Positions 7,320 to 16,301 of a DNA stretch of 35,897 nt are shown here, piece after piece. Below the pieces are notes generated by a model. That model saw nothing but the letters and a program-made list of their open reading frames with translations. It ran no database searches and had not been told where the DNA came from. The translations under genes and the position numbers were made by a program. Within the stretch, counting starts at the first letter, position 1. Each line of letters starts with the position of its first letter. Source of the stretch: Candidatus Wallbacteria bacterium (lineage in GTDB: Bacteria; Muiribacteriota; UBA6191; JACPRK01); the NCBI GenBank assembly GCA_016190005.1, contig JACPRK010000120.1, positions 1 through 35,897 of the forward strand, given 5' to 3'.

Positions 7320-10190
7320 ATGGGCCGCATCCTCATAGTCGACGACCAGGACGACGAGCGCGAAGTCCTCGCGCTCATCCTGTCGCGCGCAGGCCATACC
7401 TGCGTCAGCGCCTGCAATGGCCAGGAGGCCCTCGACTTGGCTCTAGCCAGCCCACCCGAGGCTGTGATCTCCGACGTCATGATGCCGGTCATGGACGGCT
7501 TCGTCCTCTGCCGTAAGTGGAAGGCGGACCCGCGCCTCAACCCGATCCCGTTCCTCATCTACACGGCCACTGACGCCAACTCCCGCGCCGAGCAGCTGGC
7601 GCTGGGAATCGGCGCCGACGCTTTCCTCGTCAAGCCGCAGCAGGCAGCCGAGCTGCTCCGCGTCCTCGACTCCATCCTGGCCGCTCCCGCCCGCACGCCT
7701 GGGCCCGACTCCGACGCCCTCTTCAAGCAGGAGATGGAGGTCCTGCGCCTCTACAACGAGACCCTCTTCCGCAAGCTCTCCTCCAAGATGGAGGAGCTCC
7801 AGGCCGAGATCACCGAGCGCCGGCGCGCCGAGGCCGCACTCAAAGAAGGCGAAGAACGCCTCAGCCTCCTCCTCAACTCCACCGGCGAGGGCCTCTACGC
7901 CATCGATCTCACCGGCATCTGCAACTTCGTCAACCCAGCCTGCCTGCACCTCATCGGCTTCGATCGTCCCGAGGAGGTCCTCGGCAGGAACATGCACGAC
8001 TTGATTCATCATACGACTCCGGATGGACGGCCGCGCCCCGCCCGCGACTGCCCCGTCATCAACGGCGTTCTCAAAGGCGGAGGCGTTCACTTCGAGGACG
8101 ACATCTTCTGGCGCCGAGACGGCTCCAGCTTCCCGGTGGAGTACTGGTCCTATGCGCAGTGCAAGGACGGCAAGGTCGTCGGTATAGTCGTCACCTTCGT
8201 CGACATCACGCTCCGCAAGAACGCCGAAAACGAAGTGCGCACCCTCAACGCCGAGCTCGAGACCCGCGTGCGTGACCGGACCGCCGATCTCGACGCCGCA
8301 CGCCTCGCGGCGCTCGACATGATGCAGCAAGCCGACGAGAACCGCCGCAAGGCCGAGCAGGCCTGGCAGAAGCTGCGCGAATCGACCCGCAGCTTGAGGC
8401 TCCTCTCCCAGGCGGTCGAGGACAGTCCCGCCGTCGTCATGATCACCAACCCCAAAGGGCAGATCGAGTACGTCAACCCCAGGTTCACTCAGGTCACTGG
8501 ATTCGAGTCGGCCGAGGTGATCAACCAGACCCCGAGCCTGCTCAATTCGGGACACCATCCCTCCGAGTACTTCGCCGAGCTCTGGCAGACGCTGCTTGGC
8601 GGTAAGCCTTGGTCGGGCGAGATGTGCAACCGCAAGAAGTCCGGCGAGACCTACTGGCAGTCCGCGTCCATTGCGCCCGTGCGGGGCGAGGACGAGGAGA
8701 TCTCGCACTTCGTCGCGGTGACGGAGGACATCACGGATCGCCGCCAGTTCGTCGAGCAGATAAAGGACGCGAAGGTGGCCGCCGAGGCTGCCAACCGCGC
8801 CAAGAGCGCATTCCTGGCCAGCATGTCCCACGAAATCCGCACCCCCATGAATGCCATCCTTGGCTTCACCGAGCTCCTGCTCAGAGACGAGAAGACGACC
8901 CCCGCCCAGCGGGAGCGCCTGGAGCTGATCGATCGCGCCGCCGACCACCTCCTCGGGCTCATCAACGACATCCTCGAGATGTCCAAGATCGAGGCCGGCC
9001 GTGCCACGCTCAACCTCTCCACCTTCGACCTGGAACGCGCCGTCGGCGACGTCGCCCAGATGTTCGAGATGCGCTGCCAGCGCAAGGGGCTGCTCTTCAC
9101 CGTGGAGCGAGAGCCCGGGCTCCCGCGCGCCGTCCGGGGGGACGAAGGCAAGCTCCGCCAGATCCTCATCAACCTGCTCGGCAACGCCGTGAAGTTCACC
9201 AGCGTGGGCGTGGTTTCGCTCGCCGTTGGACGTCGCAGCGGCTCGCTTACGCAGCTCTTCGCCGAGGTCCGGGACACCGGCCCCGGCATCGCCGAAGCGG
9301 ACCGGGGGCGACTCTTCCAGCATTTCTCGCAGACCGAAGTTGGGATGCGAGCCGGGGGAGGGACCGGGCTAGGACTGGCAATCTGTCGCAGCTACGCGCT
9401 CCTGTTGGGCGGCGACGTCACCTGCTCGAGCGAGCTTGGCCGCGGTAGCACCTTCACGCTGGATTTCGTGGTGGAGCCCGGGCACCACGCCGAGCTTCCC
9501 GCGGTGGCAAGCCAGCAGGTTGCCGGACTGGCCGCCGGCGAGCCCACGCGCCGGGTCCTGATCGTCGACGACGTCGTCGAGAACCGGCGTTTGCTGACGG
9601 AGCTCTTGCGTGGAGCCGGGTTCCAGACCTGCGAGGCCGCGGACGGGTGCGAGGCGGTGCGGCTCTTCGAGAGCTGGCGCCCAGACGCGATCCTGATGGA
9701 CCGGCAGATGCCCGGCGTGGACGGTTGCGAGGCGACCCGGAAAATTCGCGCGCTGCCCGGTGGGGCGCGAACGCCGATCGTGATGGTCTCGGCGAGCGCC
9801 TTGGACGAGCAGCGCCAGGAGGCGCTCGACGCGGGCGTCGACGGATTCGTGAGGAAGCCCTTCCGTCCGGAGGAAATCTTCGGAGAGCTCGGCCGGCTCT
9901 GTGGGGTTCAGTATCGCTATGTGGAGTCGACGAACCGGGATGCCGGGGGCGCTCAGCTGCTCGGGCCCGGCACCGCGGCGCGCTTCGACCTTCTGCCGGC
10001 GAGCCAGGCGGGCCTGATGCGCGAGGCGACCGCCTCGGGAGACATGTCTCGCCTCAAGACGCTGATCGCAGGCCTGGCCTCGGAGCACGGGCCGGCCGCC
10101 GCGCGGCTGCAGGCCATGGCAGACGATTACGAGTACCAGGCGCTGCTCGATCTTTTCGACCGCGTGCTGGCGGAACCGCGGGCCGGCTAG
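7320..10190 (+). CDS. Hybrid histidine kinase, REC-PAS-PAS-HisKA-HATPase-REC
   Basis: A 956-residue multi-domain kinase without membrane segments. In order: an N-terminal receiver (about 1-120; Asp52, and Lys in FLVKPQQ); a coiled coil; a PAS domain (about 175-300, ending in the PAC-like VVTFVDITLRK); a second coiled coil; a second PAS/PAC (about 365-485, ending FVAVTEDITDRR); HisKA with SMSHEIRTPMNAILGF (His504); HATPase with GNAVKFTS, DTGPGIAE and GTGLGLAICRS; and a C-terminal receiver (about 745-865, Asp794, KPFRPEEIF). A roughly 90-residue tail resembles the helical tails of other large hybrid kinases and is not a clear HPt. The ATG at 7320 puts a full receiver at the N-terminus. The gene overlaps the convergent neighbour by 4 bases at 10187-10190. 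Two receivers and no output domain suggest a phosphorelay that ends on a protein encoded elsewhere. Confidence 0.93.
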   Translation: MGRILIVDDQDDEREVLALILSRAGHTCVSACNGQEALDLALASPPEAVISDVMMPVMDGFVLCRKWKADPRLNPIPFLIYTATDANSRAEQLALGIGADAFLVKPQQAAELLRVLDSILAAPARTPGPDSDALFKQEMEVLRLYNETLFRKLSSKMEELQAEITERRRAEAALKEGEERLSLLLNSTGEGLYAIDLTGICNFVNPACLHLIGFDRPEEVLGRNMHDLIHHTTPDGRPRPARDCPVINGVLKGGGVHFEDDIFWRRDGSSFPVEYWSYAQCKDGKVVGIVVTFVDITLRKNAENEVRTLNAELETRVRDRTADLDAARLAALDMMQQADENRRKAEQAWQKLRESTRSLRLLSQAVEDSPAVVMITNPKGQIEYVNPRFTQVTGFESAEVINQTPSLLNSGHHPSEYFAELWQTLLGGKPWSGEMCNRKKSGETYWQSASIAPVRGEDEEISHFVAVTEDITDRRQFVEQIKDAKVAAEAANRAKSAFLASMSHEIRTPMNAILGFTELLLRDEKTTPAQRERLELIDRAADHLLGLINDILEMSKIEAGRATLNLSTFDLERAVGDVAQMFEMRCQRKGLLFTVEREPGLPRAVRGDEGKLRQILINLLGNAVKFTSVGVVSLAVGRRSGSLTQLFAEVRDTGPGIAEADRGRLFQHFSQTEVGMRAGGGTGLGLAICRSYALLLGGDVTCSSELGRGSTFTLDFVVEPGHHAELPAVASQQVAGLAAGEPTRRVLIVDDVVENRRLLTELLRGAGFQTCEAADGCEAVRLFESWRPDAILMDRQMPGVDGCEATRKIRALPGGARTPIVMVSASALDEQRQEALDAGVDGFVRKPFRPEEIFGELGRLCGVQYRYVESTNRDAGGAQLLGPGTAARFDLLPASQAGLMREATASGDMSRLKTLIAGLASEHGPAAARLQAMADDYEYQALLDLFDRVLAEPRAG

Positions 10191-11140
10191 CGGCCGGGCG
10201 CCGCCTCCAGGCGCGCGCCGCGCGAGCTGGCCTCGGAGGCGCGCGCGGCGAGGAGAGCGTCGGCGCCGGGCGCGGCGGCCAGCGCAATCACGGTGCGGTA
10301 GGCCTTGACGGCCTCCGGCCGGCGTCCCGACTGCTCCAGGAGCCGTGCCCGCGAGAGCGCCACGTCGACCACCATCAGCGGCGCCGCGCCCGACGTGCGT
10401 CCGGCGGCGTAGCTGCGCAAGACTTCGTCGTACTCGCGAAGCAGCCGGTCTGCCACGGGCGAGCCGCCTGCCGGTGCCGGGACCAGCCGCTGCCCGTGCC
10501 AGCGATAAACCGTGGGGAGACAGACCTGAGAGGTCGCGTCGGCGGGATAGAGGACCATCGTGGGCGCGCCGTCTTCCGCGTCGAAGTAGAATCCCTCGGC
10601 CTGGCCCGAGAAGGCTAGCACCGGCCGGGCGCCGCCCAGGCAGTGGACCTCGACGGGCCCTACGTGGGTGGCGGTGCTCTCGGCCCACTGGACGCCGATG
10701 GCCACATTTACCTCCAACCCAGGCAGGCTGGCCAGCGAAAGCGCGTGAGCTCCGTAGGCGCGGCGACGGCGCTCGAGCTGGCGGGCGACCCGTTCGCCTT
10801 GCTGGCGGAACACCAGCACCTCGACGTCTCGCAGCTCGGGTTTCTGCGCCGCGGGACGCGACGCCCCGCCGGTTGCCTGTCGCGGGCGTGCTGGGGGCGC
10901 CGGGTGGACGACGATCGCGGCGATCCAGACGGCGCTGCCCTGCGCTGCCGGCGCGCGGAGAGCCTGGACGTGAGTGACGACGGGTGACTGCGTGGTGAAG
11001 GGCGAGCCGGCGACGGCTCCCCTGGGCAGGAGCTTCTTGAACGCGGGTGCGGCCAGAAGCCGCTCGGGGAGCACGTCTTCGGCGCCGACGAGCGTCGCGG
11101 TAGCGAGCGCGCAGGCGATGGCGATGGTCCAGTTTCTCAT
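10187..11140 (-). CDS. Secreted protein of unknown function
   Basis: I do not recognise this 317-residue protein. It begins with a clear Sec signal peptide (about 1-20, MRNWTIAIACALATATLVGA), so the mature part is periplasmic or outer. Residues 80-110 are rich in Pro, Ala and Arg. The middle is predicted mainly beta. The last 80 residues look helical and Ala-rich, with a TPR-like hairpin (about 260-300). A strong GAGGAGG lies upstream of the ATG and fixes the start. It is the third gene of a minus-strand set after yvcK and a double-psi-barrel-like protein, 31 bp behind the latter, so an envelope role is a reasonable guess. Its 3' end overlaps the convergent hybrid-kinase gene by 4 bases. Confidence 0.75.
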   Translation of the reverse strand: MRNWTIAIACALATATLVGAEDVLPERLLAAPAFKKLLPRGAVAGSPFTTQSPVVTHVQALRAPAAQGSAVWIAAIVVHPAPPARPRQATGGASRPAAQKPELRDVEVLVFRQQGERVARQLERRRRAYGAHALSLASLPGLEVNVAIGVQWAESTATHVGPVEVHCLGGARPVLAFSGQAEGFYFDAEDGAPTMVLYPADATSQVCLPTVYRWHGQRLVPAPAGGSPVADRLLREYDEVLRSYAAGRTSGAAPLMVVDVALSRARLLEQSGRRPEAVKAYRTVIALAAAPGADALLAARASEASSRGARLEAAPGR

Positions 11141-11171
11141 CCGGTGTCCTCCTCGACTTCGACGCGGCGCG

Positions 11172-11924
11172 TCAACGCGTGAACTGCCACTCGACCTGGC
11201 CGGAGGTGTTCTCGATCAGCCGTTTGTCGTATGCCCGGAGCGCCAGCAGCTTGTACCAGGTGGCGTTGAAGAGGTCGATGCCCGCACGGTTGGTGCGCCG
11301 GCCGCGGCTATCGCGGCCCGATTCGGCCTGGGGTCTGCCGTCTGGCCGTTCCCAGTAGGGGTCCTGGGTGTTCCAGGGGCCGACGTCGAGCACATCGCAG
11401 CTGGCGTTGCGGCCATTGGCCAGGTAGGTGACGGAAAGCGAGCGGCGAAGACCGCGGCGGGAAGGCAGGGCGGCACCTTCGGACCACTTGGCGATGCGGT
11501 TGCCCAGGGCGGTCTTGCTGCCGATCTCGCCCTGCGCGGTCGCCTTGACGTTGAAGACGGGCGACCCCGGGAACTCGGGCGACACGGCGGGTGCTAGCGT
11601 GCCGTTGGCGTCCGCCGGCGCGGCGGGCTGCTCCGAGGTGGGCGCCTCGGGGCGCAAGCGGAGGCCGTCGAGCGGGTCGAAACCACTCGATGGACCCGTT
11701 GGCGCTCCTGTGTCGTCCGGGACGGCACCGGAGCCTGCGCCCGCGCCGGAGGATGAGATGGCCACGGACGGCATCTCGCCGTCGCGGGCGGTGATGGCGA
11801 CGCTGAGGCCGGCGCACTCGGCGCGGAGGGTGGCCTCCTGGGCGTGAGCGCAGCCGAGCGTTGCGGCCATTGCGGCCAGAGCGCACAGCGAGCGGAGTTT
11901 GACGGGGAGCGGGGCAGGGAACAC
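11172..11924 (-). CDS. Secreted RlpA-like double-psi beta-barrel candidate
   Basis: A 250-residue exported protein: signal peptide to about residue 28 (MAATLGCAHAQ), a Pro/Ala/Gly-rich low-complexity linker (about 55-115), then a C-terminal domain. That domain carries the sequence pattern of the RlpA-type double-psi beta-barrel: VTYLANGRNASCDVLDVGPW, then NRAGIDLFNATWYKL, matching the family's L-A-N-G-R...V...D-x-G-P-W and I-D-L-S-x-A. These barrels occur in peptidoglycan-acting or peptidoglycan-binding proteins. The Asp in VLDVGPW aligns with the family's catalytic-type Asp, but whether this protein cleaves anything is unknown. The start is GTG at 11924, supported by a perfect AAAGGAGG just upstream. 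It lies 156 bp after yvcK, itself linked to cell-wall synthesis in other bacteria, on the same strand. Confidence 0.65.
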   Translation of the reverse strand: MFPAPLPVKLRSLCALAAMAATLGCAHAQEATLRAECAGLSVAITARDGEMPSVAISSSGAGAGSGAVPDDTGAPTGPSSGFDPLDGLRLRPEAPTSEQPAAPADANGTLAPAVSPEFPGSPVFNVKATAQGEIGSKTALGNRIAKWSEGAALPSRRGLRRSLSVTYLANGRNASCDVLDVGPWNTQDPYWERPDGRPQAESGRDSRGRRTNRAGIDLFNATWYKLLALRAYDKRLIENTSGQVEWQFTR

Positions 11925-12080
11925 GGCGCCTCCTTTCGAGCCAGCGGCGTCGAGGAAGCAGGACGTGTGCCAGGCGCACCAGAGCGCCCAGGCAGGCGGT
12001 CCTTAGCGCGCGGCCTGAGCGTTTCGGCCCGATCCCGGCCCGATTCGCTCAGGGCGATCCGGCCCGGCAGGGCGTGCGGC

Positions 12081-13145
12081 CTACAGGCCCACGGCCCGCC
12101 GCAACGCTGCGCGGAGCTTGGCGGGGTCGTGGCGGATGGTGTCGACCTTGTGCAGCTTGCGCGGGCCGCCGTTCGGCTCGGGCTCGACAATGGGCTCGGC
12201 GATCGGCTCGATGCCCAGCGCCCGCACGGCCGAAAGGTCGCGCCGGGTCACCGGGATGAACTCGGCGCCGTGCTCTCGGTACTCAGCGATGACGCGCTCC
12301 GACGGGCGCTCCGTGTTGAGGACGACGTGATCGAGCGAACCGGGCACCAGGTACTTCATCAGTACTTCCACGTGCCGTGCCGCCGAGAACCCCTCGGTCT
12401 GCCCGGGCGAGCTGGTCGTGTTGCAGATGAAGATGCGTTTGCCGCGGCACTCCGCCAGCGCGCGCTGGATGTAGGGAAAAATCAGGCACGCCAGAACGCT
12501 CGTGTAGAGGTTGCCCGGACCCAGGAAGACGAAGTCGGCGCCCCGGATGGCCTCCTCGACCTCCAGGTCGGCCCGCGCGGTCTCGTCGGCCAGGAACAGG
12601 CGCCGGATGGGCGGCTTGTCGCGCCCGCGGACGTTGACTTCACCGTGGACGACCGTGCCGTCTTCGAGCTCGGCCGCCAGGTCCGTGTTCGACAGCGACA
12701 CCGGGAGCACCCGGCCGCGTACGCTCAGGATGCGCTCCATCGCCATGATGGCAGTCTTGATGTTGCCGGTCAGCTTGCAGATGGCCGCCAGCATCAGATT
12801 GCCGAAGGCCATGTTGGAGAGCTGTCCAGTCTCCTGGGGCTGGAAGCGGTACTCCATCAGGCGTGGGAGGATGTCCTCCGTGCCCGACATGCGGCTCATC
12901 ACCGACAGGGTCGCGCGGATGTCGCCGGGCGCGGCGATGCCGAAGTTGGAGCGGATGATGCCGGTGGAGCTGCCGCTATCGGTGACAGTGACGATCGCCG
13001 TGAAGGTGTCGAGGTGCTCCGGCACCGTCTTGACGATCAAGGACGGGCCCGAGCCTCCGCCGATGCAGACGATCCTGGGGGCGCCGCGGCGGCGAACCGG
13101 AGTGCGCTTGGGTCGCGCGGGCGGGCGACGCGTTCGTTCGGCCAT
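12081..13145 (-). CDS. yvcK: YvcK/CofD-family protein (putative gluconeogenesis factor, GlmR)
   Basis: A member of the CofD-like YvcK family, which binds UDP-sugars and, in Bacillus and Mycobacterium, supports cell-wall precursor synthesis during growth on gluconeogenic carbon. Visible family hallmarks are the nucleotide-binding IVCIGGGSGPS (about 25-35), TVTDSGSSTGIIR, GQLSNMAFGNL, FLGPGNLYTSV and CNTTSSPGQTEGFSA. The protein is 354 residues if started at 13145, where GGGAGAG stands 3 bases before the ATG. A longer frame back to 13262 would overlap the promoter region of the divergent kinase gene and is not preferred. The first 22 residues are very basic (RRPPARPKRTPVRRR), an extension that B. 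subtilis YvcK lacks. It is divergent from a Ser/Thr kinase gene; PknB/PrkC-type kinases phosphorylate YvcK in other bacteria, so a functional link is plausible. Confidence 0.93.
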   Translation of the reverse strand: MAERTRRPPARPKRTPVRRRGAPRIVCIGGGSGPSLIVKTVPEHLDTFTAIVTVTDSGSSTGIIRSNFGIAAPGDIRATLSVMSRMSGTEDILPRLMEYRFQPQETGQLSNMAFGNLMLAAICKLTGNIKTAIMAMERILSVRGRVLPVSLSNTDLAAELEDGTVVHGEVNVRGRDKPPIRRLFLADETARADLEVEEAIRGADFVFLGPGNLYTSVLACLIFPYIQRALAECRGKRIFICNTTSSPGQTEGFSAARHVEVLMKYLVPGSLDHVVLNTERPSERVIAEYREHGAEFIPVTRRDLSAVRALGIEPIAEPIVEPEPNGGPRKLHKVDTIRHDPAKLRAALRRAVGL

Positions 13146-13234
13146 TTCTCTCCCATGAATCGGCGGTTCCGTACCGTTACAGAAGCCGCCGGCGCCGGCC
13201 CGGGACCGGCGAAGTTGCCGCCTGGGTCCCGTGT

Positions 13235-13240
13235 TAGTAT
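13235..13240 (+). promoter_or_regulatory. Candidate -10 box for the Ser/Thr kinase gene
   Basis: TAGTAT, a TAnnnT-type -10 hexamer in the 152-bp divergent spacer between yvcK and the kinase gene. It would give a leader of about 50 nt. TTGCCG at 13215-13220 is the nearest -35-like word, but the 14-bp spacing is short, so recognition may rest on the -10 alone. Confidence 0.4.
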
Positions 13241-13297
13241 GAGTTACCTCGGCAGCGGCCATTCAGCGCCGCATGCCAGCATTTCGAGGACGAGCTC

Positions 13298-15625
13298 ATG
13301 GAGATAGGCCAGCTAGTCGGTAGGTTCCGGGTCCAGAAGCAGATCGGTCGCGGCGGCATGGGCGACGTTTATCTCGCCCTGGACACGATGAACTTCCGCA
13401 ACGTGGCGCTGAAAGTGCTGCCGCGCGTACACCAGTCGAGCCGCGTGCTCATCGCGCGCTTCATCCGCGAGATGGAAGTCTGCCGGCGGTTGAACCACCC
13501 GAACATCATCAACATGATCGATGCGGGGTTCGACAACGACAACTACTTCATGGCGCTGGAGTACATCGTCGGCACCAGCCTGGACGACCTGATCGGTGAG
13601 AAGGGCCAGATCGACGTTCCGACGGCGATCTCGTACATGCAGGACATTTCCTTTGCCCTCCACGCCGCGCACACCCAGAACATCATCCACCGCGATGTGA
13701 AGCCGGGCAACGTGATGCTGGCCAAGGACGGCGTCATCAAGCTGATCGACTTCGGCATCGCGCAGTCCAAGGACGAGGACGTCCACAAGCGAATCCGCGG
13801 GGAAATGGACAGGCTGGCCATCCGTTTCCGCGAAAGCGAGCTCTCCACCAGCCCGGGCGCCATCATCGGCACTCCCTGCTACAACTCCCCCGAGCAGAAC
13901 CGTGGCCGCTCCGTCGATTTCTCGGGCGACATTTACAGCCTGGGGCTGGTCTTCTACGAGATGTTCACCGGGGTGCAGGTACTGCCGAACGGCCCGCTTC
14001 CCAAGATCCTCGAGTTCCAGGCGACGCTCGACGCCAATCTCATCCCTCCGTCTCAGCTGGTCGGCGAGATCCCGGGCGAGATCGAGCAGATCCTGCTCAA
14101 GATGATCCGCTTCAACCCCGAGGAGCGGTTTCAGAACGCGGGCGACCTGGTCAGCGCCTTCAACCGGTTCATATCGCCGCCCTCGGCGGCCGGCAAGGAT
14201 CAGTCCGACGCGCCCGGAGGCAAGCGGCTGGCGCAACTGGAGCTATCGGAGACGCACTACGCGCGGGCTGAAAACTTCCTGGCCGAGAAGCAGTACCTGG
14301 AGGCGCTCGGCGAGTTCGACAGTCTGCTTTCGCTGCCGGTCAAGGCGACCCGCTACGTCGAGTTCATCGAGAAGTGGATGAACTTCCTGGTCAGCGTGAT
14401 GCGCGTGACCCGCAAGCGCCGGGCCGAGGGCGAGGAGATCAGCGCCTTCCAGGTCAGCTTTGATGAATTCGTCAAGATCTTCAGCTTCATCTGCACCATC
14501 TACGGGAAGATGAACCTCGACAAGCACCGCTTGCTGGTCGAGGAGCGGCTGGTGGACATGCTGGGCAGCGCCGAGAACTACGAGCAAGTCCTGGCCACCT
14601 ACGACAACCTGCTCAACCAGTTCCCGGACGAGCCGATCCTGCAGCACGGCTACGCCCAGTTCCTCTTCAAGAGCGGTGCTGTCAGCGCTGCCAAGCGCAT
14701 CCAGTACGAGATCATCAACAAGAAGCTGGACGCCAACCACCTGGAGGACGCGCTGGCGGAGCTCGAGGCCATCCTGACGATGGACCCGACCAACTCGCGG
14801 GCTCAACAGGAGTACGAAGTGCTCTCGGGCGAGGTGGCCAAGCGAGTCGAGCAAGTCGAGGCGTTCTTCGCCGAGATGCGCAGCCTCGAAGGTCAGCGCG
14901 ATCCGCTGTGGCACATCGATACGTACAACCAGTTCCTCTTGCAGTTTCCGGGCAACATGCGGGCGCTGGAGAAGCTCTACTCGCTCTTCCTGGAGATCGG
15001 GCAGGCGGTCTCGGCGCGCGACACGCTCGCTGCGATGGCGGTCGAGGACTTCTTTCACAAGCGCCCGACCGCCAAGGACAACTTCATCAAGTGTCTCCAC
15101 GCGGACCGCAACTTCACCCTGGCGCACGTCTACCTGGCGGAGGTCTACCGCCGGGAGGGGACCAGCTTCACCAAGGCCGCCAACTACACCGATCTGGTCG
15201 TGAGCCTGTTCAGCATGGTCGGAATGTTCGAGGAGAGCCTGGAGGAGTACACAAAGCGGCTCCGCGGTTCGCTCGACGACATCGAGACCTACGAGAAGAT
15301 GATCGAGCTGCTCAAGCGTCTGGGCAAGCGCGAGAAGCTCTTCGAGATCTACTTCGACATGGGCAAGTGCGCACTGGCCGCCGATCGCACCGACCTGGCC
15401 AAGGAGTACTTCGATCTCTGCATCGAGCGCGCCCCGGACCAGACCGGCGTCTACACCCGGCTGCGCGAGGTGCCGAACATCAACAAGGTCTACAACCTGG
15501 TCAAGCTGCGCTTCACGATGCTGACTCAGAAGGGCATTCCGGCCCCGGGCGAGAAGGACGGCAAGCAGACGCGTGGTCTCAACACCTTCGTCGAGAGTCT
15601 GCGCAATCGCGCCGCCCGCGGCTAG
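13298..15625 (+). CDS. Serine/threonine protein kinase with TPR-like C-terminal half
   Basis: A 775-residue PknB-type (Hanks) kinase fused to a long helical-repeat region. The kinase domain (about 8-290) has the Gly loop IGRGGMGDVY, ATP-binding Lys39 (VALK), catalytic loop HRDVKPGN (131-138) and metal-binding DFG (151-153), so it should be active. Between DFG and GTPCYNSPEQ the activation segment is about 40 residues, with an extra charged helix-like insert compared with typical bacterial PknB proteins. Residues about 310-745 form repeated helical hairpins of TPR type (for example YLEALGEFDSLLSLP, HLEDALAELEAILTMDP, DLAKEYFDLCIERAP). There is no transmembrane helix and no PASTA or other extracellular sensor, so it acts in the cytoplasm, probably recognising partners through the repeats. 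GAGGA precedes the ATG. A secreted unknown protein follows after 25 bp. Confidence 0.93.
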   Translation: MEIGQLVGRFRVQKQIGRGGMGDVYLALDTMNFRNVALKVLPRVHQSSRVLIARFIREMEVCRRLNHPNIINMIDAGFDNDNYFMALEYIVGTSLDDLIGEKGQIDVPTAISYMQDISFALHAAHTQNIIHRDVKPGNVMLAKDGVIKLIDFGIAQSKDEDVHKRIRGEMDRLAIRFRESELSTSPGAIIGTPCYNSPEQNRGRSVDFSGDIYSLGLVFYEMFTGVQVLPNGPLPKILEFQATLDANLIPPSQLVGEIPGEIEQILLKMIRFNPEERFQNAGDLVSAFNRFISPPSAAGKDQSDAPGGKRLAQLELSETHYARAENFLAEKQYLEALGEFDSLLSLPVKATRYVEFIEKWMNFLVSVMRVTRKRRAEGEEISAFQVSFDEFVKIFSFICTIYGKMNLDKHRLLVEERLVDMLGSAENYEQVLATYDNLLNQFPDEPILQHGYAQFLFKSGAVSAAKRIQYEIINKKLDANHLEDALAELEAILTMDPTNSRAQQEYEVLSGEVAKRVEQVEAFFAEMRSLEGQRDPLWHIDTYNQFLLQFPGNMRALEKLYSLFLEIGQAVSARDTLAAMAVEDFFHKRPTAKDNFIKCLHADRNFTLAHVYLAEVYRREGTSFTKAANYTDLVVSLFSMVGMFEESLEEYTKRLRGSLDDIETYEKMIELLKRLGKREKLFEIYFDMGKCALAADRTDLAKEYFDLCIERAPDQTGVYTRLREVPNINKVYNLVKLRFTMLTQKGIPAPGEKDGKQTRGLNTFVESLRNRAARG

Positions 15626-15650
15626 GGGCCGGCGCCTCCTGGGGGGCCGG

Positions 15651-16181
15651 ATGCTGCGGGGCTCGGCCGCGTGGCTGGCGATCATCCTGGCGGCGTTCGG
15701 CGCTCCGCTGCTGGCCGATGAGGAGCTTCCGCCGCTGGAGGAGGGTAAGCCCGCGCCGCGCGTGGAGCAGCCCGAGAAGCCAGTCGTAGAGAAGAGCGAG
15801 CCGGCCAAGCCCGGCGACCTGGCGAAACTCATGACGCTCATCAAGTCGATGAATCAGCGGCTCGGCGCGGCCAGCGAGACCGTCTTCTACCTGGGGCAGC
15901 GGCACCTGAAGGTTTTCCAGTACAACCACTCGCTCTACGACACCGCCGAGAAGTGGGTCAACGTGTACGGCGCGGCGGTCCGCAGGGCGCTCGAGCTGCC
16001 CGTGGCGGATTTCCTCTGCGCGCCCGAGCGGTTGCTGGAGCTCGAGGAGGCCGTGGAGTGGGGCAAGCTCCACGCGATCGCGGAGCCGTTCTACTTCAAG
16101 AAGGGGTACAAGCGAATCCGGCCCGTCCTGGCTCCGGCAGAGGTGCCGGAGTGTCTCTGGCGGCAATCGCCGCCCAGGTGA
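15651..16181 (+). CDS. Exported protein of unknown function
   Basis: A 176-residue protein I do not recognise. It starts with a signal peptide (about 1-22, hydrophobic core AAWLAIILAAFGAPLLA). Next come a Pro/Glu/Lys-rich stretch (about 25-55) typical of periplasmic linkers and a compact helical part (about 58-150) with NQRLGAASETVFYLGQRHLK and a charged AVEWGKLHAIAEPFYFKKGYKR. The ATG at 15651 is preceded by a G-rich run (GGGGGG) and lies 25 bp after the kinase stop, which favours co-transcription with the kinase. An in-frame ATG inside the kinase gene is ignored because it would bury the signal peptide. It could be an envelope factor linked to the kinase, but nothing in the sequence proves this. 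Confidence 0.7.
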   Translation: MLRGSAAWLAIILAAFGAPLLADEELPPLEEGKPAPRVEQPEKPVVEKSEPAKPGDLAKLMTLIKSMNQRLGAASETVFYLGQRHLKVFQYNHSLYDTAEKWVNVYGAAVRRALELPVADFLCAPERLLELEEAVEWGKLHAIAEPFYFKKGYKRIRPVLAPAEVPECLWRQSPPR

Positions 16182-16301
16182 CGCGGGCGGGGAGGCAGGA
16201 GTCCTGGGGGAGCGCAGGCGAAACCTCGAGACGACCCGGCAAGTAGGAGTGGGAAACGCCGGGCAGCGGCCCGCGAGTTGTCGGCTTGAAAGGAACTCCA
16301 G

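Noticed and set aside
7443..9323. 626-residue open frame on the minus strand opposite the hybrid kinase
   Set aside because: No motif or ribosome-binding site; the plus strand encodes unmistakable PAS and kinase domains over the same DNA.
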